A DNA stretch of 64,000 bases from NCBI RefSeq assembly GCF_000619825.1, contig NZ_JHUW01000007.1, forward strand, positions 186,001 through 250,000, read 5' to 3'. Source of the stretch: Prevotella sp. MA2016. Its GTDB lineage: Bacteria > Bacteroidota > Bacteroidia > Bacteroidales > Bacteroidaceae. Within the stretch, counting starts at the first letter, position 1. Each line of letters begins with the position of its first letter. The notes beneath the pieces were generated by a model. The model made no database searches. It was given only the letters and a program-made list of their open reading frames with translations, and was not told where the DNA came from. Of this stretch, positions 1-8,814 are shown in pieces. The translations under genes were made by a program, and so were the position numbers.

Positions 1-2296
1 GCACGATAAGCAGCGAGAGCAACAGCGGCATGAACTGCATCTCGACATGCAAACCAGAGATACTGCCTGCGGCAGGTGCCAACCAATAGGCCAACGGGAT
101 GGCGATGACGGCAGCTACCAGCGACTGTACAACCACCGTGCGCAATAGTCGGAGGGTGATGCTGCTGAGCTCAGCTCCAAACACGCGGCGCACAGCTATC
201 TCACGGCGGCGCTGACTCACAAAGTAGCTGTTCATAGCCATCAGTCCGAGGATGGCAATCAGCATAGCCACAAACGTAAACACGGTGAGCACACTCAGGA
301 ATCGCTCGTAATCCTCATACCATTCCTGATGCTTCTGACTCAGCGAATGAACCTCGGAAGCCTCATGACCAGTCAGCTCCTGGAACAAGGTTTTCATCTT
401 TGCCTCTACCCGCTCGCGATCGCCATGATATTTCACAATCGTCATACGTGGCGAGCCGTACATACGCTGCACAAAACTGGTGGTGTCGTTAACATATTCA
501 TCCGTTTTCAACATCATGATAGGTGTGGGATGCATCTCCTCGTTCATCACGGTCTGATAGATAATATCGGGATAAACAGCCGAAATAGTCATATTGAAGT
601 GACCACTGGTGCTCACTATCTCTCGGGTATCATCGCTCTTACCAAACTGGCGCAGTAACTGGTGGTTCACACCTACTCCATTATCCGAATAAGTCTTCTC
701 AGGATGCAGGTTCAGGATATTGAAGAAACAGCTGTCGCCCATCAGGTAGCGCATACTTACCACCGTACCATCGTCGGCCTGGGTGGTGTTGTTCTCCAGA
801 AAATCGAGCGGTGTACCATAGCCAAAGCCCACAGCATCAACCTCAGACAGTTGCAACAGCTGCTGGCGGTAGCTCTGACGCTGTGTCAGACTCAGGTTAT
901 GAAGACCCCAGGTTTCCAGAATATTCTCGTAATCGTAACCCAGAGGCTGATGCATCTTTTCGCGGATATTGCTACTGAGCAACAAGGTTACAGTGAGCAT
1001 CACGATGGCAAACACAGCCTGAATCACCATCAGCACATGGCTCCAGCGCTGGCGCACACGACGGCGGAAAGTGCCGCGAACGATATCGATAGGCTGATAA
1101 CCGCTGAGTATCGAAGCTGGCACGAAACCTGCCAACGCACCCACCAGAGCTACCATCACCACAAAGCCAACGATGGTCAGGATGCCAGTATCCTTGAGCA
1201 GATCTATCTGACAGGCAGCCATCTCTACTGCCTTATCCTGCAAAGCCAGGGCTAACAGATAGGCCACAGCAAAAGCGATGGCGGTAAAGAAGATGCTCTC
1301 GCCAATCAGTTTGAGGAACACCTGCAGGCGCGAGAGGCCCAACAAGCGTCGGGTGGCCATCTCCTTCGAGCGCTCCGTAGTGAGCGACACACTCAGGTTG
1401 ACATAATTAAAAATAGCAAACACCAGCACCAGCAGGGCTATCACCACATAGAGGTGAGCCATATCGCGATTGCCATGCTCGAGGTCGCCCGACTGGAAAC
1501 TGCAGTTCTTGGCGTCGTAATACAGATTGGTCAGCGATGTAAGCACCACCTTCTTAACAGCCTCCATGCGATAGAGCCAGAAGAAAGTCTTCATATACTC
1601 GCGCATGGCATCGGCCTTACTGCGCAGGTCGGCACCCTCGCGCTGCATCAGAAACAGCACCGTACTGCCGGCATTGGTCATCTCCTCGGTATAAGCCGAA
1701 TAGTTAAAATGCTTATGACTCTCGATGTTTACCACACACTCATGACTGCTGGGGATGACAGAGCGGTCGAAATCGTCCATCACACCGCTGATGGTATAGG
1801 TGACATGCCCGTCGGGATCGTTCTTATCACCCAGCACCACCTCCTTGCCTACGGCATCGCCCTCGGGCCAATAGCGCTCGGCAAAGCTCTTGCTCACCAC
1901 CATCTGGTTGGGAGCCTGCAGCACCTTGTGCTTGTCACCTGTCAGCAACGGGTAGTCGAAAAACTCAAAGAAGTTAGGCGCCACCACCAGGATTTTGGTT
2001 TTGGCCTCCATGCCTCGGATATCGAAAATAGCATCATAACCTGAGACAGCGCACCAGGCTTCGATTTCAGGGAAACGGTCCTGCAGTTTCTGTCCCACAC
2101 GGAAGTGCGACATGGTAAACTCCTCGTTGCCCAATGCGAAGATACGCTCACCACGGGTCTGGAAGTTTTCTACCGATGTCTGACGATAGATAAGGTCGCC
2201 CAATAACAGCAGGAAGGCCATCGAGAGGCACAGACCTACGATATTGATGATGGTGAAGAGTCTATGGCGACTCAGAAACTTAAAATAGCTTTTCAT
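1..2296 (-). CDS. ABC transporter permease, FtsX/MacB type (C-terminus off the window)
   Basis: Reverse-strand frame starting MKSYFKFLSRHRLFTIINIV and open to the window edge, about 765 codons. Residues 12-35 form the first membrane helix, followed by a periplasmic MacB-type domain. A central helix block near plus-strand 1270-1440 reads VIALLVLVFAIFNYVNLS, and the last visible residues near position 1 are hydrophobic again. This is the two-repeat FtsX permease layout (about 790 residues) common in Bacteroidetes, so probably only a few dozen residues are missing. It is the third gene after TolC and the membrane-fusion gene, 6 bases past the latter, so a tripartite MacAB-TolC-like exporter or envelope ABC machine is likely. 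The substrate is unknown. The ATPase is not in the window. Confidence 0.85.
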   Translation of the reverse strand, partial: MKSYFKFLSRHRLFTIINIVGLCLSMAFLLLLGDLIYRQTSVENFQTRGERIFALGNEEFTMSHFRVGQKLQDRFPEIEAWCAVSGYDAIFDIRGMEAKTKILVVAPNFFEFFDYPLLTGDKHKVLQAPNQMVVSKSFAERYWPEGDAVGKEVVLGDKNDPDGHVTYTISGVMDDFDRSVIPSSHECVVNIESHKHFNYSAYTEEMTNAGSTVLFLMQREGADLRSKADAMREYMKTFFWLYRMEAVKKVVLTSLTNLYYDAKNCSFQSGDLEHGNRDMAHLYVVIALLVLVFAIFNYVNLSVSLTTERSKEMATRRLLGLSRLQVFLKLIGESIFFTAIAFAVAYLLALALQDKAVEMAACQIDLLKDTGILTIVGFVVMVALVGALAGFVPASILSGYQPIDIVRGTFRRRVRQRWSHVLMVIQAVFAIVMLTVTLLLSSNIREKMHQPLGYDYENILETWGLHNLSLTQRQSYRQQLLQLSEVDAVGFGYGTPLDFLENNTTQADDGTVVSMRYLMGDSCFFNILNLHPEKTYSDNGVGVNHQLLRQFGKSDDTREIVSTSGHFNMTISAVYPDIIYQTVMNEEMHPTPIMMLKTDEYVNDTTSFVQRMYGSPRMTIVKYHGDRERVEAKMKTLFQELTGHEASEVHSLSQKHQEWYEDYERFLSVLTVFTFVAMLIAILGLMAMNSYFVSQRRREIAVRRVFGAELSSITLRLLRTVVVQSLVAAVIAIPLAYWLAPAAGSISGLHVEMQFMPLLLSLLIV

Positions 2297-2302
2297 CTCG
2301 TT

Positions 2303-3556
2303 TTACTTAATCACTAACACTTCGTTATCTTTAAATGCTTCGTAACCGCTGGTCACAACACGCTCGCCAGGCTCCAGACCTTCGAGAATCTCGTAGTACT
2401 GAGGGTTCTGACGACCTACGCGAATCTGACGGCGATAGGCTTTCGAGCCACTCTTGTCGAGTACGAATATCCACTGTCCTCCTGTGGTCTGGAAGAAGGT
2501 ACCACGAGGGATGATGATGGCCTGCTCAGGCTGCCCCAGTTCCAGGTCGATATAATAGGTCTGACCCGAACGGATATTCTCAGGGCGCGCACCTTTGAAG
2601 ATGAAATCGCAGCGGAACTTGCCATCGCGCACTTCGGGATACACCTTGCGTACCTGCAACTGGTACTGCTTGTCGCCACGGGTAAAGGTGGCAGTAAGAC
2701 CTGGACGAACGCGGTCGATATAATGCTCATCAATGCTGGCCTGAACCTTGTAGTCCGAGAGGTCGTTCAGCTGTCCAATCTTCTGGCCGGGTTGGATGCT
2801 CTGACCCAGTTCTACATCGAGCAGTCCCAGTTCGCCGTCGATAGCCGAGCGTATCTCGAGCTTATCCTTGCGCTGGCGCACCAGAACCACGTTCTTACGC
2901 ATGTTCTGCAGGTTGTCCTCCATCTGGTCCATCTGAACGGTACGATAGATAGAGTCCTGCTTCAGGCGCTTGGTGATGAGCGAACGCTTCTTGGCAGAGA
3001 GCTGATAGTCCTCCTGCGACTTGATGTAATCCTCCTTGCTAATCAGCTTTTCCTGATACAGACGCTTGTTCTGATCGTAGGTACGCTGCTTGCGGTGGGT
3101 ATCCATATCCAACTGCGCCTGCTCGGTTTGGTTGTTCAGTCGATCCTGTTGCATGGCCACCTGGGTGTTGCGCAGCAGGTTCTGCTTCTCGGCCAACTCA
3201 GCCTCGGCATTCAGGATCTGCAGGTCGAGGTTCGAGTTCGACAAGCGAACGATGACATCACCCTTGTGCACCATCGTACCTTCCTCAACCACCTTCTCCA
3301 TCACGATACCACCCTCTTCGGGCGATATCTGTACCACCTGGATGGGCAGCACCTGACCGTTGGTACGCACATAGTCCTTAAACTCAGCGCGCTGCACGTC
3401 GTTGATGGTCATCTCGTCCTTGTTGACTTTCAATGTCGAGGCATGGTTGCCGAATATCACCCACAACACGATGACCAGCATGATGCATGCACCAAGCGCA
3501 TAGGGCCACTTCTTCAGCAATTGCTGACTTTTAGTTTTTTCGATTACTCTGTCCAT
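2303..3556 (-). CDS. Periplasmic adaptor (HlyD/MacA-type membrane-fusion protein)
   Basis: 417 residues. An N-terminal membrane anchor lies at about 20-38 (ALGACIMLVIVLWVIFG). A biotinyl/lipoyl-like half follows (EEGGIVMEKVVEEGTMVHKGD, about 85-105), then a long Gln/Lys/Leu-rich coiled-coil hairpin (about 115-235), a beta-barrel and a C-terminal membrane-proximal domain ending GERVVTSGYEAFKDNEVLVIK. This is the standard adaptor that links an inner-membrane pump to TolC. The start overlaps the end of the upstream TolC gene by 13 bases, and the permease follows 6 bases after its stop, so the three are translationally linked. No specific substrate can be inferred. Confidence 0.9.
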   Translation of the reverse strand: MDRVIEKTKSQQLLKKWPYALGACIMLVIVLWVIFGNHASTLKVNKDEMTINDVQRAEFKDYVRTNGQVLPIQVVQISPEEGGIVMEKVVEEGTMVHKGDVIVRLSNSNLDLQILNAEAELAEKQNLLRNTQVAMQQDRLNNQTEQAQLDMDTHRKQRTYDQNKRLYQEKLISKEDYIKSQEDYQLSAKKRSLITKRLKQDSIYRTVQMDQMEDNLQNMRKNVVLVRQRKDKLEIRSAIDGELGLLDVELGQSIQPGQKIGQLNDLSDYKVQASIDEHYIDRVRPGLTATFTRGDKQYQLQVRKVYPEVRDGKFRCDFIFKGARPENIRSGQTYYIDLELGQPEQAIIIPRGTFFQTTGGQWIFVLDKSGSKAYRRQIRVGRQNPQYYEILEGLEPGERVVTSGYEAFKDNEVLVIK

Positions 3557-4851
3557 ATTGTTTCACCTTTATAATATCTCACTAATTGTTCTTTCACCAT
3601 GGCCATCAGCTGGCACTGCAGCAGGGTGGCTTTCGAGTTGAGCAGCTGTGCCGATGTGGTGTGCACGTCGATAGCTGTCGAGAGACCTTCTTCAAACTGG
3701 CGACGGGTGAGCTGGTAGCTCAGCGAGTCGGCCTGCACCTTCTTCTGCATCTGGATAGTCTGCTTCTGATAACCCTGCCAGTCGTTCCACGCCTCAGTGC
3801 TCAGTTTGGTCAGCTCCAGTTGTTTCTGGTCGTAAGCCTCCTGAGCGATACGGTAGTTGTTCTTGGCCTTACGAATGCTGGTGAGCGTCTGCAGACGGTT
3901 GAACAGAGGGATATTGAGTGATACACCCAGGTACTCACCCATGTTGTTCTTCATCTGGTTGCGGAAGGTCTCAGCAGCATCGTTATGCAGTGTTTTGTAA
4001 TAAGTGGTGCTCAGGCCCGCACTGAGAGAGAGTGATGGATAAAGAGAAGCGCGAGCCTGATGCCACTCATGTTTCGATGTCTGCATGCGATAACGGGCTG
4101 CCAGCAGTTCGGGGTGTTGGGTGATGGGTGTTAGGGGTTGGTTATTACCATCACCTATCACCAAACACCCATCACCTATCACCCTCAGACTATCCCCCAA
4201 CGGATAGTTCATGGCCTTTTTCAGTTCCAACAGGGCCGAGGCATAAAGATTCTGCTGGCGCGTCAGCTCGTAGTCGGCTTCAGCCTTCTGCGATTCTACC
4301 TGAGCCACATCAGCAGCACTCTTTCGCCCCACCTCTTCAAGCACTTTCACCTGCTTGAGCAACAACAACGTTTCTTCAACTTTCTCATTCGCCATTTTCA
4401 CCAGTCCATCGTAATAGGCCACATTGGTATAGGCCTGCAGCACGTCGAGCGCTGTCAGATCCTGGCGCTGGCGCAGACTGGCACGCCCCATCAGTTCGCT
4501 GGCCTTGGCAGCCTTGAGGGCATGCAACCTACTGAAACCATCAAAGATAGGCAACGAGGCCGAGAGCTGATAACCATTATAAAAGGTACTTACATCGGTA
4601 TAGCCATTGGTCTCCGGGTCGATGGCACGACCAAAGTTGTATTGGGCACCGATATAACCATCCACCTCGGGCAGAAACTTACCGATAGCACTGGTCTTCG
4701 ATGCCTTATAGTTATCGAGTTCCAATTCAGCCTGCTTCACCTCGTGGTTATGCTGCACCGCATACTGCATGCACTGCTGCATCGTCCAATCATTCTGAGC
4801 CGAAGTCTGCTGGACGGCCATTGCCAAACATATCATCCATAATGCTTTCAT
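3544..4851 (-). CDS. TolC-family outer-membrane efflux protein
   Basis: About 435 residues from the chosen start: MKALWMICLAMAVQQTSAQ is a signal peptide. The body is the helix-rich OEP repeat fold, with a tandem pair of long coiled regions around residues 50-210 and 260-430. It would form the trimeric exit duct for the adaptor and permease encoded downstream. A longer frame begins with TTG at 4878, but that codon is inside the -7 box (4876-4883); ATG at 4863 is the other usable start. Residues of about 220-245 are an unusual insertion rich in Gly/Asp and Thr/Pro (VIGDG twice, then PLTPITQHPEL), encoded by an inverted repeat that is also present in other genes of this window. Confidence 0.9.
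   Translation of the reverse strand: MKALWMICLAMAVQQTSAQNDWTMQQCMQYAVQHNHEVKQAELELDNYKASKTSAIGKFLPEVDGYIGAQYNFGRAIDPETNGYTDVSTFYNGYQLSASLPIFDGFSRLHALKAAKASELMGRASLRQRQDLTALDVLQAYTNVAYYDGLVKMANEKVEETLLLLKQVKVLEEVGRKSAADVAQVESQKAEADYELTRQQNLYASALLELKKAMNYPLGDSLRVIGDGCLVIGDGNNQPLTPITQHPELLAARYRMQTSKHEWHQARASLYPSLSLSAGLSTTYYKTLHNDAAETFRNQMKNNMGEYLGVSLNIPLFNRLQTLTSIRKAKNNYRIAQEAYDQKQLELTKLSTEAWNDWQGYQKQTIQMQKKVQADSLSYQLTRRQFEEGLSTAIDVHTTSAQLLNSKATLLQCQLMAMVKEQLVRYYKGETIWTE
4114..4190. repeat. QHPTPIT-element copy inside the TolC gene (with inverted partner)
   Basis: GGTGATGGGTGTT (4120-4132) and AACACCCATCACC (4164-4176) are exact inverse copies, and CATCACCTATCACC units flank them. The insert keeps the reading frame. 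Confidence 0.8.
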
Positions 4852-4875
4852 ACGCTTTATCATTTTTTTCTGATG

Positions 4876-4883
4876 CAAAGATA
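4876..4883 (-). promoter_or_regulatory. -7 promoter box of the TolC operon
   Basis: TATCTTTG on the minus strand matches the Bacteroidetes -7 consensus TAnnTTTG. It lies 25 bases before the preferred ATG at 4851 and overlaps the TTG that would start the longest frame. Confidence 0.75.
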
Positions 4884-4953
4884 GGGTAATATCTATTACT
4901 AGCCAAGCAAAAAGACACCTCAGAGGGCGGATTGTCTAAAATTTATACACCCA

Positions 4954-4988
4954 TTTGTATGACTTTTATACATTTCTTCGTATCTTTG
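4954..4988 (+). promoter_or_regulatory. Promoter of the response regulator gene
   Basis: TTTG at 4954-4957 (-33) and TATCTTTG at 4981-4988 (-7). It is divergent from the TolC promoter, with about 100 bases between the two boxes, so one regulator could control both directions. Confidence 0.7.
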
Positions 4989-5006
4989 CACCAAAAATTA
5001 CATGAT

Positions 5007-5534
5007 ATGAATAAGTACGGAACTATATTAATCGTAGATGACAACGCGGCCATCCTTACCGCTATGCGCTATCTGCTTGACGGCACTTTCGAGCAAGTGC
5101 TGACAACCACTAACCCCGAAGACATTCTGAAAAAGATGGCTCAGCAAACCATCGACATCGTGGTACTCGACATGAATTTTACTCTTGGCGTAAACAATGG
5201 CAACGAGGGACTGTTCTGGTTGCGCGCCATCCGCAAGCAGCACCCACAAACACCCGTGGTACTGCTCACTGCCTATGCCGATATCAACCTGGCCGTAAAG
5301 GGACTGAAGAACGGCGCTGCCGACTTTATCACCAAGCCTTGGGATAACGACGAACTGCTGCGCAAGCTGAAGGATGTGCTCGACATGCAGAACGAGATTG
5401 TGAGTCTCGACGAAGTAGAGCAGGAACATATCCGTCGCACCATCGACCACTGTCATGGCAATCTCACCCAAGCAGCCCAACTGCTTGGCATCACGCGACA
5501 GACGCTTTATAATAAGATGAAACGACTGAGTTAA
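5007..5534 (+). CDS. Response regulator, receiver plus Fis-type HTH (no AAA+ domain)
   Basis: 175 residues from ATG 5007; a longer frame from 4932 would start upstream of the promoter. The receiver domain covers about 1-125, with the acidic pair D11/D12, phospho-acceptor D55 (VVLDMNF), T88 and K110 (ITKPWDN). A Fis-like helix-turn-helix follows at about 135-175 (GNLTQAAQLLGITRQTLYNKMK). NtrC-type regulators normally carry a sigma-54 AAA+ ATPase between these domains; here the two are joined directly, as in the RegA/PrrA group. The cognate kinase follows 16 bases downstream and the efflux operon is divergent, so control of efflux genes is a reasonable inference. Confidence 0.9.
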   Translation: MNKYGTILIVDDNAAILTAMRYLLDGTFEQVLTTTNPEDILKKMAQQTIDIVVLDMNFTLGVNNGNEGLFWLRAIRKQHPQTPVVLLTAYADINLAVKGLKNGAADFITKPWDNDELLRKLKDVLDMQNEIVSLDEVEQEHIRRTIDHCHGNLTQAAQLLGITRQTLYNKMKRLS

Positions 5535-5550
5535 CTGAGAATTGAGAGGT

Positions 5551-6414
5551 ATGATTACTTGGGGTATTATAATAGGTGTAGTGATTTTGGGGGCGGGGAT
5601 GGCCGTTTGGAGACATCAGCGTAAACTGAAGTTGCGTGCGCACTTGATGAAGGAGGCTATACGCAATCAGGACTTCTCGTTCCGTCTGCCCACCAACGAT
5701 CTGCTGCCTGGCGAGCGCGCCATGCAGGAAGCGCTCAATGAGTTGGGCGAGAATGTGCGACAGCAGATGAACAAGAACGAGGTGGAATCGTGGGAACGAC
5801 TCACCCGTGTGCTCACCCACGAGATGATGAACGCCACAGCACCTATCACTAGCATCAGTCAGTCGCTGCTGAGCAGACAGGATGTGAAAGGCACACCACT
5901 CGAAGATGGCATCAAAGCCATCTACGACACCTCGCGCCACCTGAGCGATTTCGTCACCAATTATCGCAAGATGTCGGAACTCGAAAAGCCTGTGCTGGCT
6001 GAAGTATCCCTGCGGCCCATGCTCGACGAACTGCAGAAAACTTATCAGCAGCTGACATGGACCATCAACGTACCTGCTGATACCATCGTGCATGCCGATA
6101 AAGGCATGCTGCGCCAGATACTGATGAACCTGACCAAGAACGCCATCGAGGCCGAGGCCACCAAGATCATGATTGAAACCACCAACACCCATCACCCATC
6201 ACCTATCACCTTACTTATCGGCAACGATGGTACACCTATCCCAGCCGAAAACCGTCAGTCGCTGTTTGTACCTTTCTTTACCACCAAGCGCACCGGTAGC
6301 GGTATCGGCTTGTCGTTAAGCCGACGCATGATGATACAGCAAGGTGGTATGTTGGATTTGGCAGAGAAGAATCTGCCTGGCTGTCATGTCACGTTTGTGC
6401 TCTCCTCTATCTGA
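5551..6414 (+). CDS. Sensor histidine kinase
   Basis: 287 residues from ATG 5551 (a TTG nine bases earlier is also in frame). One N-terminal membrane helix (3-20) is followed by a short linker with no obvious sensor domain. The H-box is LTHEMMN with H90, the N-box is NLTKNAIEA (193-201), and the G boxes are GNDG (224-227) and RTGSGIGLSLS (248-256). Residues 210-220 (TTNTHHPSPIT) come from a short repeated DNA element inserted between N-box and G1; the kinase motifs on both sides are intact. Paired with the response regulator just upstream. The 3' end overlaps the convergent helicase gene by 31 bases. Confidence 0.9.
   Translation: MITWGIIIGVVILGAGMAVWRHQRKLKLRAHLMKEAIRNQDFSFRLPTNDLLPGERAMQEALNELGENVRQQMNKNEVESWERLTRVLTHEMMNATAPITSISQSLLSRQDVKGTPLEDGIKAIYDTSRHLSDFVTNYRKMSELEKPVLAEVSLRPMLDELQKTYQQLTWTINVPADTIVHADKGMLRQILMNLTKNAIEAEATKIMIETTNTHHPSPITLLIGNDGTPIPAENRQSLFVPFFTTKRTGSGIGLSLSRRMMIQQGGMLDLAEKNLPGCHVTFVLSSI
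6182..6210. repeat. QHPTPIT-element copy inside the histidine kinase gene
   Basis: AACACCCATCACCCATCACC then TATCACC, in frame; the peptide is THHPSPIT. Confidence 0.8.
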
Positions 6415-7841
6415 GTGGTGGGCCAGTTTACCAAGAACAGTTTTTCGGTAGCACGCGTAAACGCTGTGTAAAGCCAATGGATATAGTCGGGCGACAACAT
6501 GTCGTCGGTCATATAGCCTTGGTCCAAATACACATGGGCCCACTGTCCGCCCTGCGCCTTATGACAGGTGACGGCATAGGCAAATTTGATCTGCAGGGCA
6601 TTGTAATATTTATCAGTCTTCAGCTTCTTGACACGCTCGGCCTTCTGGGGGATATCGGCATAATCCTCCATCACCGCATTATACAGTTGTTCCTGTTGAT
6701 CGCGCGAAAGGGCTGGTGCTTCTGTTGCCAGCGAGTCGAGAATCACGGTAGCCGTCAGCTCGTAGTTGTCGTAATCAGGCAGCTCCATCGTCACCTCAGC
6801 AAAACGGAAGCCAAACAGTTCGTGCACATTGCGCACCCTGCGCACCACTGCCACATCGCCGTTGGCGATAAAGGTGATAGGTGTGGGGTGTTGGGGGGTG
6901 GTGACATCACCTTTCGCCCAATAATAGTTGTTCTTCACAATCATCAACTGGTCGCCACGACACAGTTCATCCTCGCGATCCAGCACCATGTTGCGGATGC
7001 CCTGATTATAGATGTTGGCACGCTTGTTACTGCGGGTTATCACGATGGTCTCGTCCATACCTGCCCTACTATAGCTGGTGGCCAACGAGTCTATCAGTTC
7101 ATCACCAGGCACACGCACGATATCAGCAAAGCCCTGGAATCGGATTTTGGGCAGGATCCAGTCGTCAATCATCGTTCTGATGCGGGTGGCATTCCACAGG
7201 ATACCCGATTCTGCACCCTCATCGGCTTTCTGGCGCAGCACCTGATTCAGGTCGCACTCATACACCTTCATACCGTAGGCCCGCAGCACATCACTCATCA
7301 GCGCCGGACTCTCATCCTCGCCCACTGGTGGCAGCTGAGCCTTATCGCCCACCAGCACCATCCGGCAGTTGGCACCGTTATACACAAACTGCATCAGGTC
7401 GTCGAGCAAACAACCGCTACCAAACGACGAGTCGCCATAGCCCTGATTAGCAATCATCGAGGCCTCATCAATCATAAACAAGGTATCGCGGTTGTTATTA
7501 TAGTTCAGATTAAAGGCCGCGATATCACCTGCACTTTTCTGTCGATAGATACGTCGATGAATGGTGTAAGCCGGATGTTCAGCGTTGAGTGCAAACACCT
7601 TGGCCGCACGCCCTGTTGGCGCCAGCAGAATCATTTTCTGTTTCAACACATTCATCGCCCTCACGATAGCACCAGCCAAGGTGGTCTTACCCGTTCCTGC
7701 CGAGCCACGCAGTATCATCACCACACGGTCGTCGCGGTCGGTCATAAAGAGCGAGAACACGTCGATGGCGTGTTCCTGTTCAGCTGTAGGCACCATGCCT
7801 AGAGCCTCTCTGATACGGTATTTAAACTCGTCGCTTATCAT
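6384..7841 (-). CDS. RecD/Pif1-like superfamily 1 DNA helicase
   Basis: 485 residues from ATG 7841 (MISDEFKYRIREALGM). The frame is open to 8099, but the extension runs back through the divergent DUF3822 region and does not look like protein. Walker A is LRGSAGTGKTT (about 45-55), Walker B is FMIDEASM, followed by VGDKAQLPPVGEDE. The C-terminal UvrD-C2 motif is VTCHKAQGGQWAHVYLDQG with YTAFTRATEKLFLVNW. This is the AAA_30/RecD-type ATP-dependent 5'-3' helicase that Bacteroidales encode as a stand-alone gene. An in-frame TTPQHPTPIT stretch (DNA 6873-6905) is another copy of the repeat seen in neighbouring genes. Confidence 0.88.
   Translation of the reverse strand: MISDEFKYRIREALGMVPTAEQEHAIDVFSLFMTDRDDRVVMILRGSAGTGKTTLAGAIVRAMNVLKQKMILLAPTGRAAKVFALNAEHPAYTIHRRIYRQKSAGDIAAFNLNYNNNRDTLFMIDEASMIANQGYGDSSFGSGCLLDDLMQFVYNGANCRMVLVGDKAQLPPVGEDESPALMSDVLRAYGMKVYECDLNQVLRQKADEGAESGILWNATRIRTMIDDWILPKIRFQGFADIVRVPGDELIDSLATSYSRAGMDETIVITRSNKRANIYNQGIRNMVLDREDELCRGDQLMIVKNNYYWAKGDVTTPQHPTPITFIANGDVAVVRRVRNVHELFGFRFAEVTMELPDYDNYELTATVILDSLATEAPALSRDQQEQLYNAVMEDYADIPQKAERVKKLKTDKYYNALQIKFAYAVTCHKAQGGQWAHVYLDQGYMTDDMLSPDYIHWLYTAFTRATEKLFLVNWPTTQIEESTNVT
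6873..6905. repeat. QHPTPIT-element copy inside the helicase gene
   Basis: Minus-strand CACCCCCCAACACCCCACAC then CTATCACC; the peptide is TTPQHPTPIT. Confidence 0.8.
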
Positions 7842-7900
7842 TTCGGCCACAAAGTTACACTTTTTTAGGCAGGAATTACACGAATTAAACGAATTTTTAT

Positions 7901-7908
7901 TAACTTTG
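7901..7908 (+). promoter_or_regulatory. -7 promoter box of the small peptide-DUF3822-rsmD operon
   Basis: TAACTTTG lies 10 bases before ATG 7918, implying a very short leader. One arm of the intergenic GGCACGAATTACACG-type repeat (7868-7890) lies just upstream. Confidence 0.65.
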
Positions 7909-7917
7909 CAGCCAGAT

Positions 7918-8013
7918 ATGCATATCAACAACAAATTAGTGAATATCCTGCTGGCTGTGATAGCTGCGTGCTTGCTCGCGCTGTGCGTGGCCAGTGTGAT
8001 GAACGTGAAGTAG
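7918..8013 (+). CDS. 31-residue single-helix membrane peptide
   Basis: Short frame MHINNKLVNILLAVIAACLL followed by ALCVASVMNVK. Residues 8-27 form one hydrophobic helix with a basic N-terminal flank. The TAG stop is followed immediately by the ATG of the DUF3822 gene at 8014, so the two are almost certainly co-translated, and the -7 box at 7901-7908 is placed for this ORF. No function is known to me. It could be a genuine small membrane protein or a leader that sets translation of the next gene. Support is positional and compositional only. Confidence 0.6.
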   Translation: MHINNKLVNILLAVIAACLLALCVASVMNVK

Positions 8014-8814
8014 ATGAACGCGAAGACAACAATCATACGCATAGGGCGCAACACGCTCTCATTCACCGCCCTCGATGCAACCAACACCGAGCACCCCATC
8101 GACTATCGTCCTTATGTAGTTCGTGGCGGTATCTCGATGTCGGCCAATCTGCGCGAAGCATTCAAGGCGGGTGATAACGTGGACGAAGACACCACCAAGG
8201 TTTTTATCATGGTGGACACCCCCTCGTTGCTAGTACCTATCGAGCAGTTCGACGAGAAGGAGATGGAAGAGCTATTCTCGTTTTCGTACCCTCCTGGTCA
8301 GGAGAAACGTGTGATGCTGTACAACGTACTGCCCGACTTGAAGGCGGTATGCCTCTTCGCTATCAACAAGAATCTCGATACGGTTATCCACGATCGTTTT
8401 CCTGGTGGCGTCAACTTCATACATGCGCTTACCCCCGTGTGGCGCCAACTGCATCAGCGCAGTTTTACAGGGCATCGCAACAAACTGTATGGCTACTTCC
8501 ACAGCAAGCAACTGCATATCTTCAGTTTCCAGCAGAACCGTTTTAAGTTCTGCAACAGTTTTGATGCAGCCCATGCACACGATGCACTCTACTTTTTGCT
8601 GTATGTGTGGAAGCAGTTGCGCCTGCAACCAGAACACGACGAACTGCACATCCTAGGCGACATCCCTGAAGAAGAATGGCTATTGCAGGAGCTGAAGCGA
8701 TTCTTGCATCATGCTTACGTCATCAATGCTGCAGCAGAGTTTCCCGACTCTAAGGCAACCAGCATCAAGGGCATGCCCTACGACTTAGTAACCCTAATAT
8801 CACGCGGACGATGA
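8014..8814 (+). CDS. DUF3822 family protein
   Basis: 266 residues, soluble, no signal peptide. Recognisable as the Bacteroidetes DUF3822 family from its N-terminal half (FMVDTPSLLVPIEQF-like region near residues 65-85), its central HSKQLHIFSFQQNRFKFCNSF stretch (split here between about 165 and 190) and its place directly before rsmD. The fold resembles actin-like/ASKHA ATPase domains, but I see no clean phosphate-binding motif and its biochemical role is unknown. The stop overlaps the rsmD start (ATGA, 8811-8814), indicating translational coupling with the rRNA methylase. Confidence 0.8.
   Translation: MNAKTTIIRIGRNTLSFTALDATNTEHPIDYRPYVVRGGISMSANLREAFKAGDNVDEDTTKVFIMVDTPSLLVPIEQFDEKEMEELFSFSYPPGQEKRVMLYNVLPDLKAVCLFAINKNLDTVIHDRFPGGVNFIHALTPVWRQLHQRSFTGHRNKLYGYFHSKQLHIFSFQQNRFKFCNSFDAAHAHDALYFLLYVWKQLRLQPEHDELHILGDIPEEEWLLQELKRFLHHAYVINAAAEFPDSKATSIKGMPYDLVTLISRGR

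Noticed and set aside
4932..5006. Longer N-terminus for the response regulator
   Set aside because: The extra codons are upstream of, and include, the -33/-7 promoter elements; the receiver domain begins at ATG 5007.
7842..8099. 86-codon N-terminal extension of the helicase frame
   Set aside because: It covers the promoter and coding region of the divergent DUF3822 operon and has no helicase-like features.
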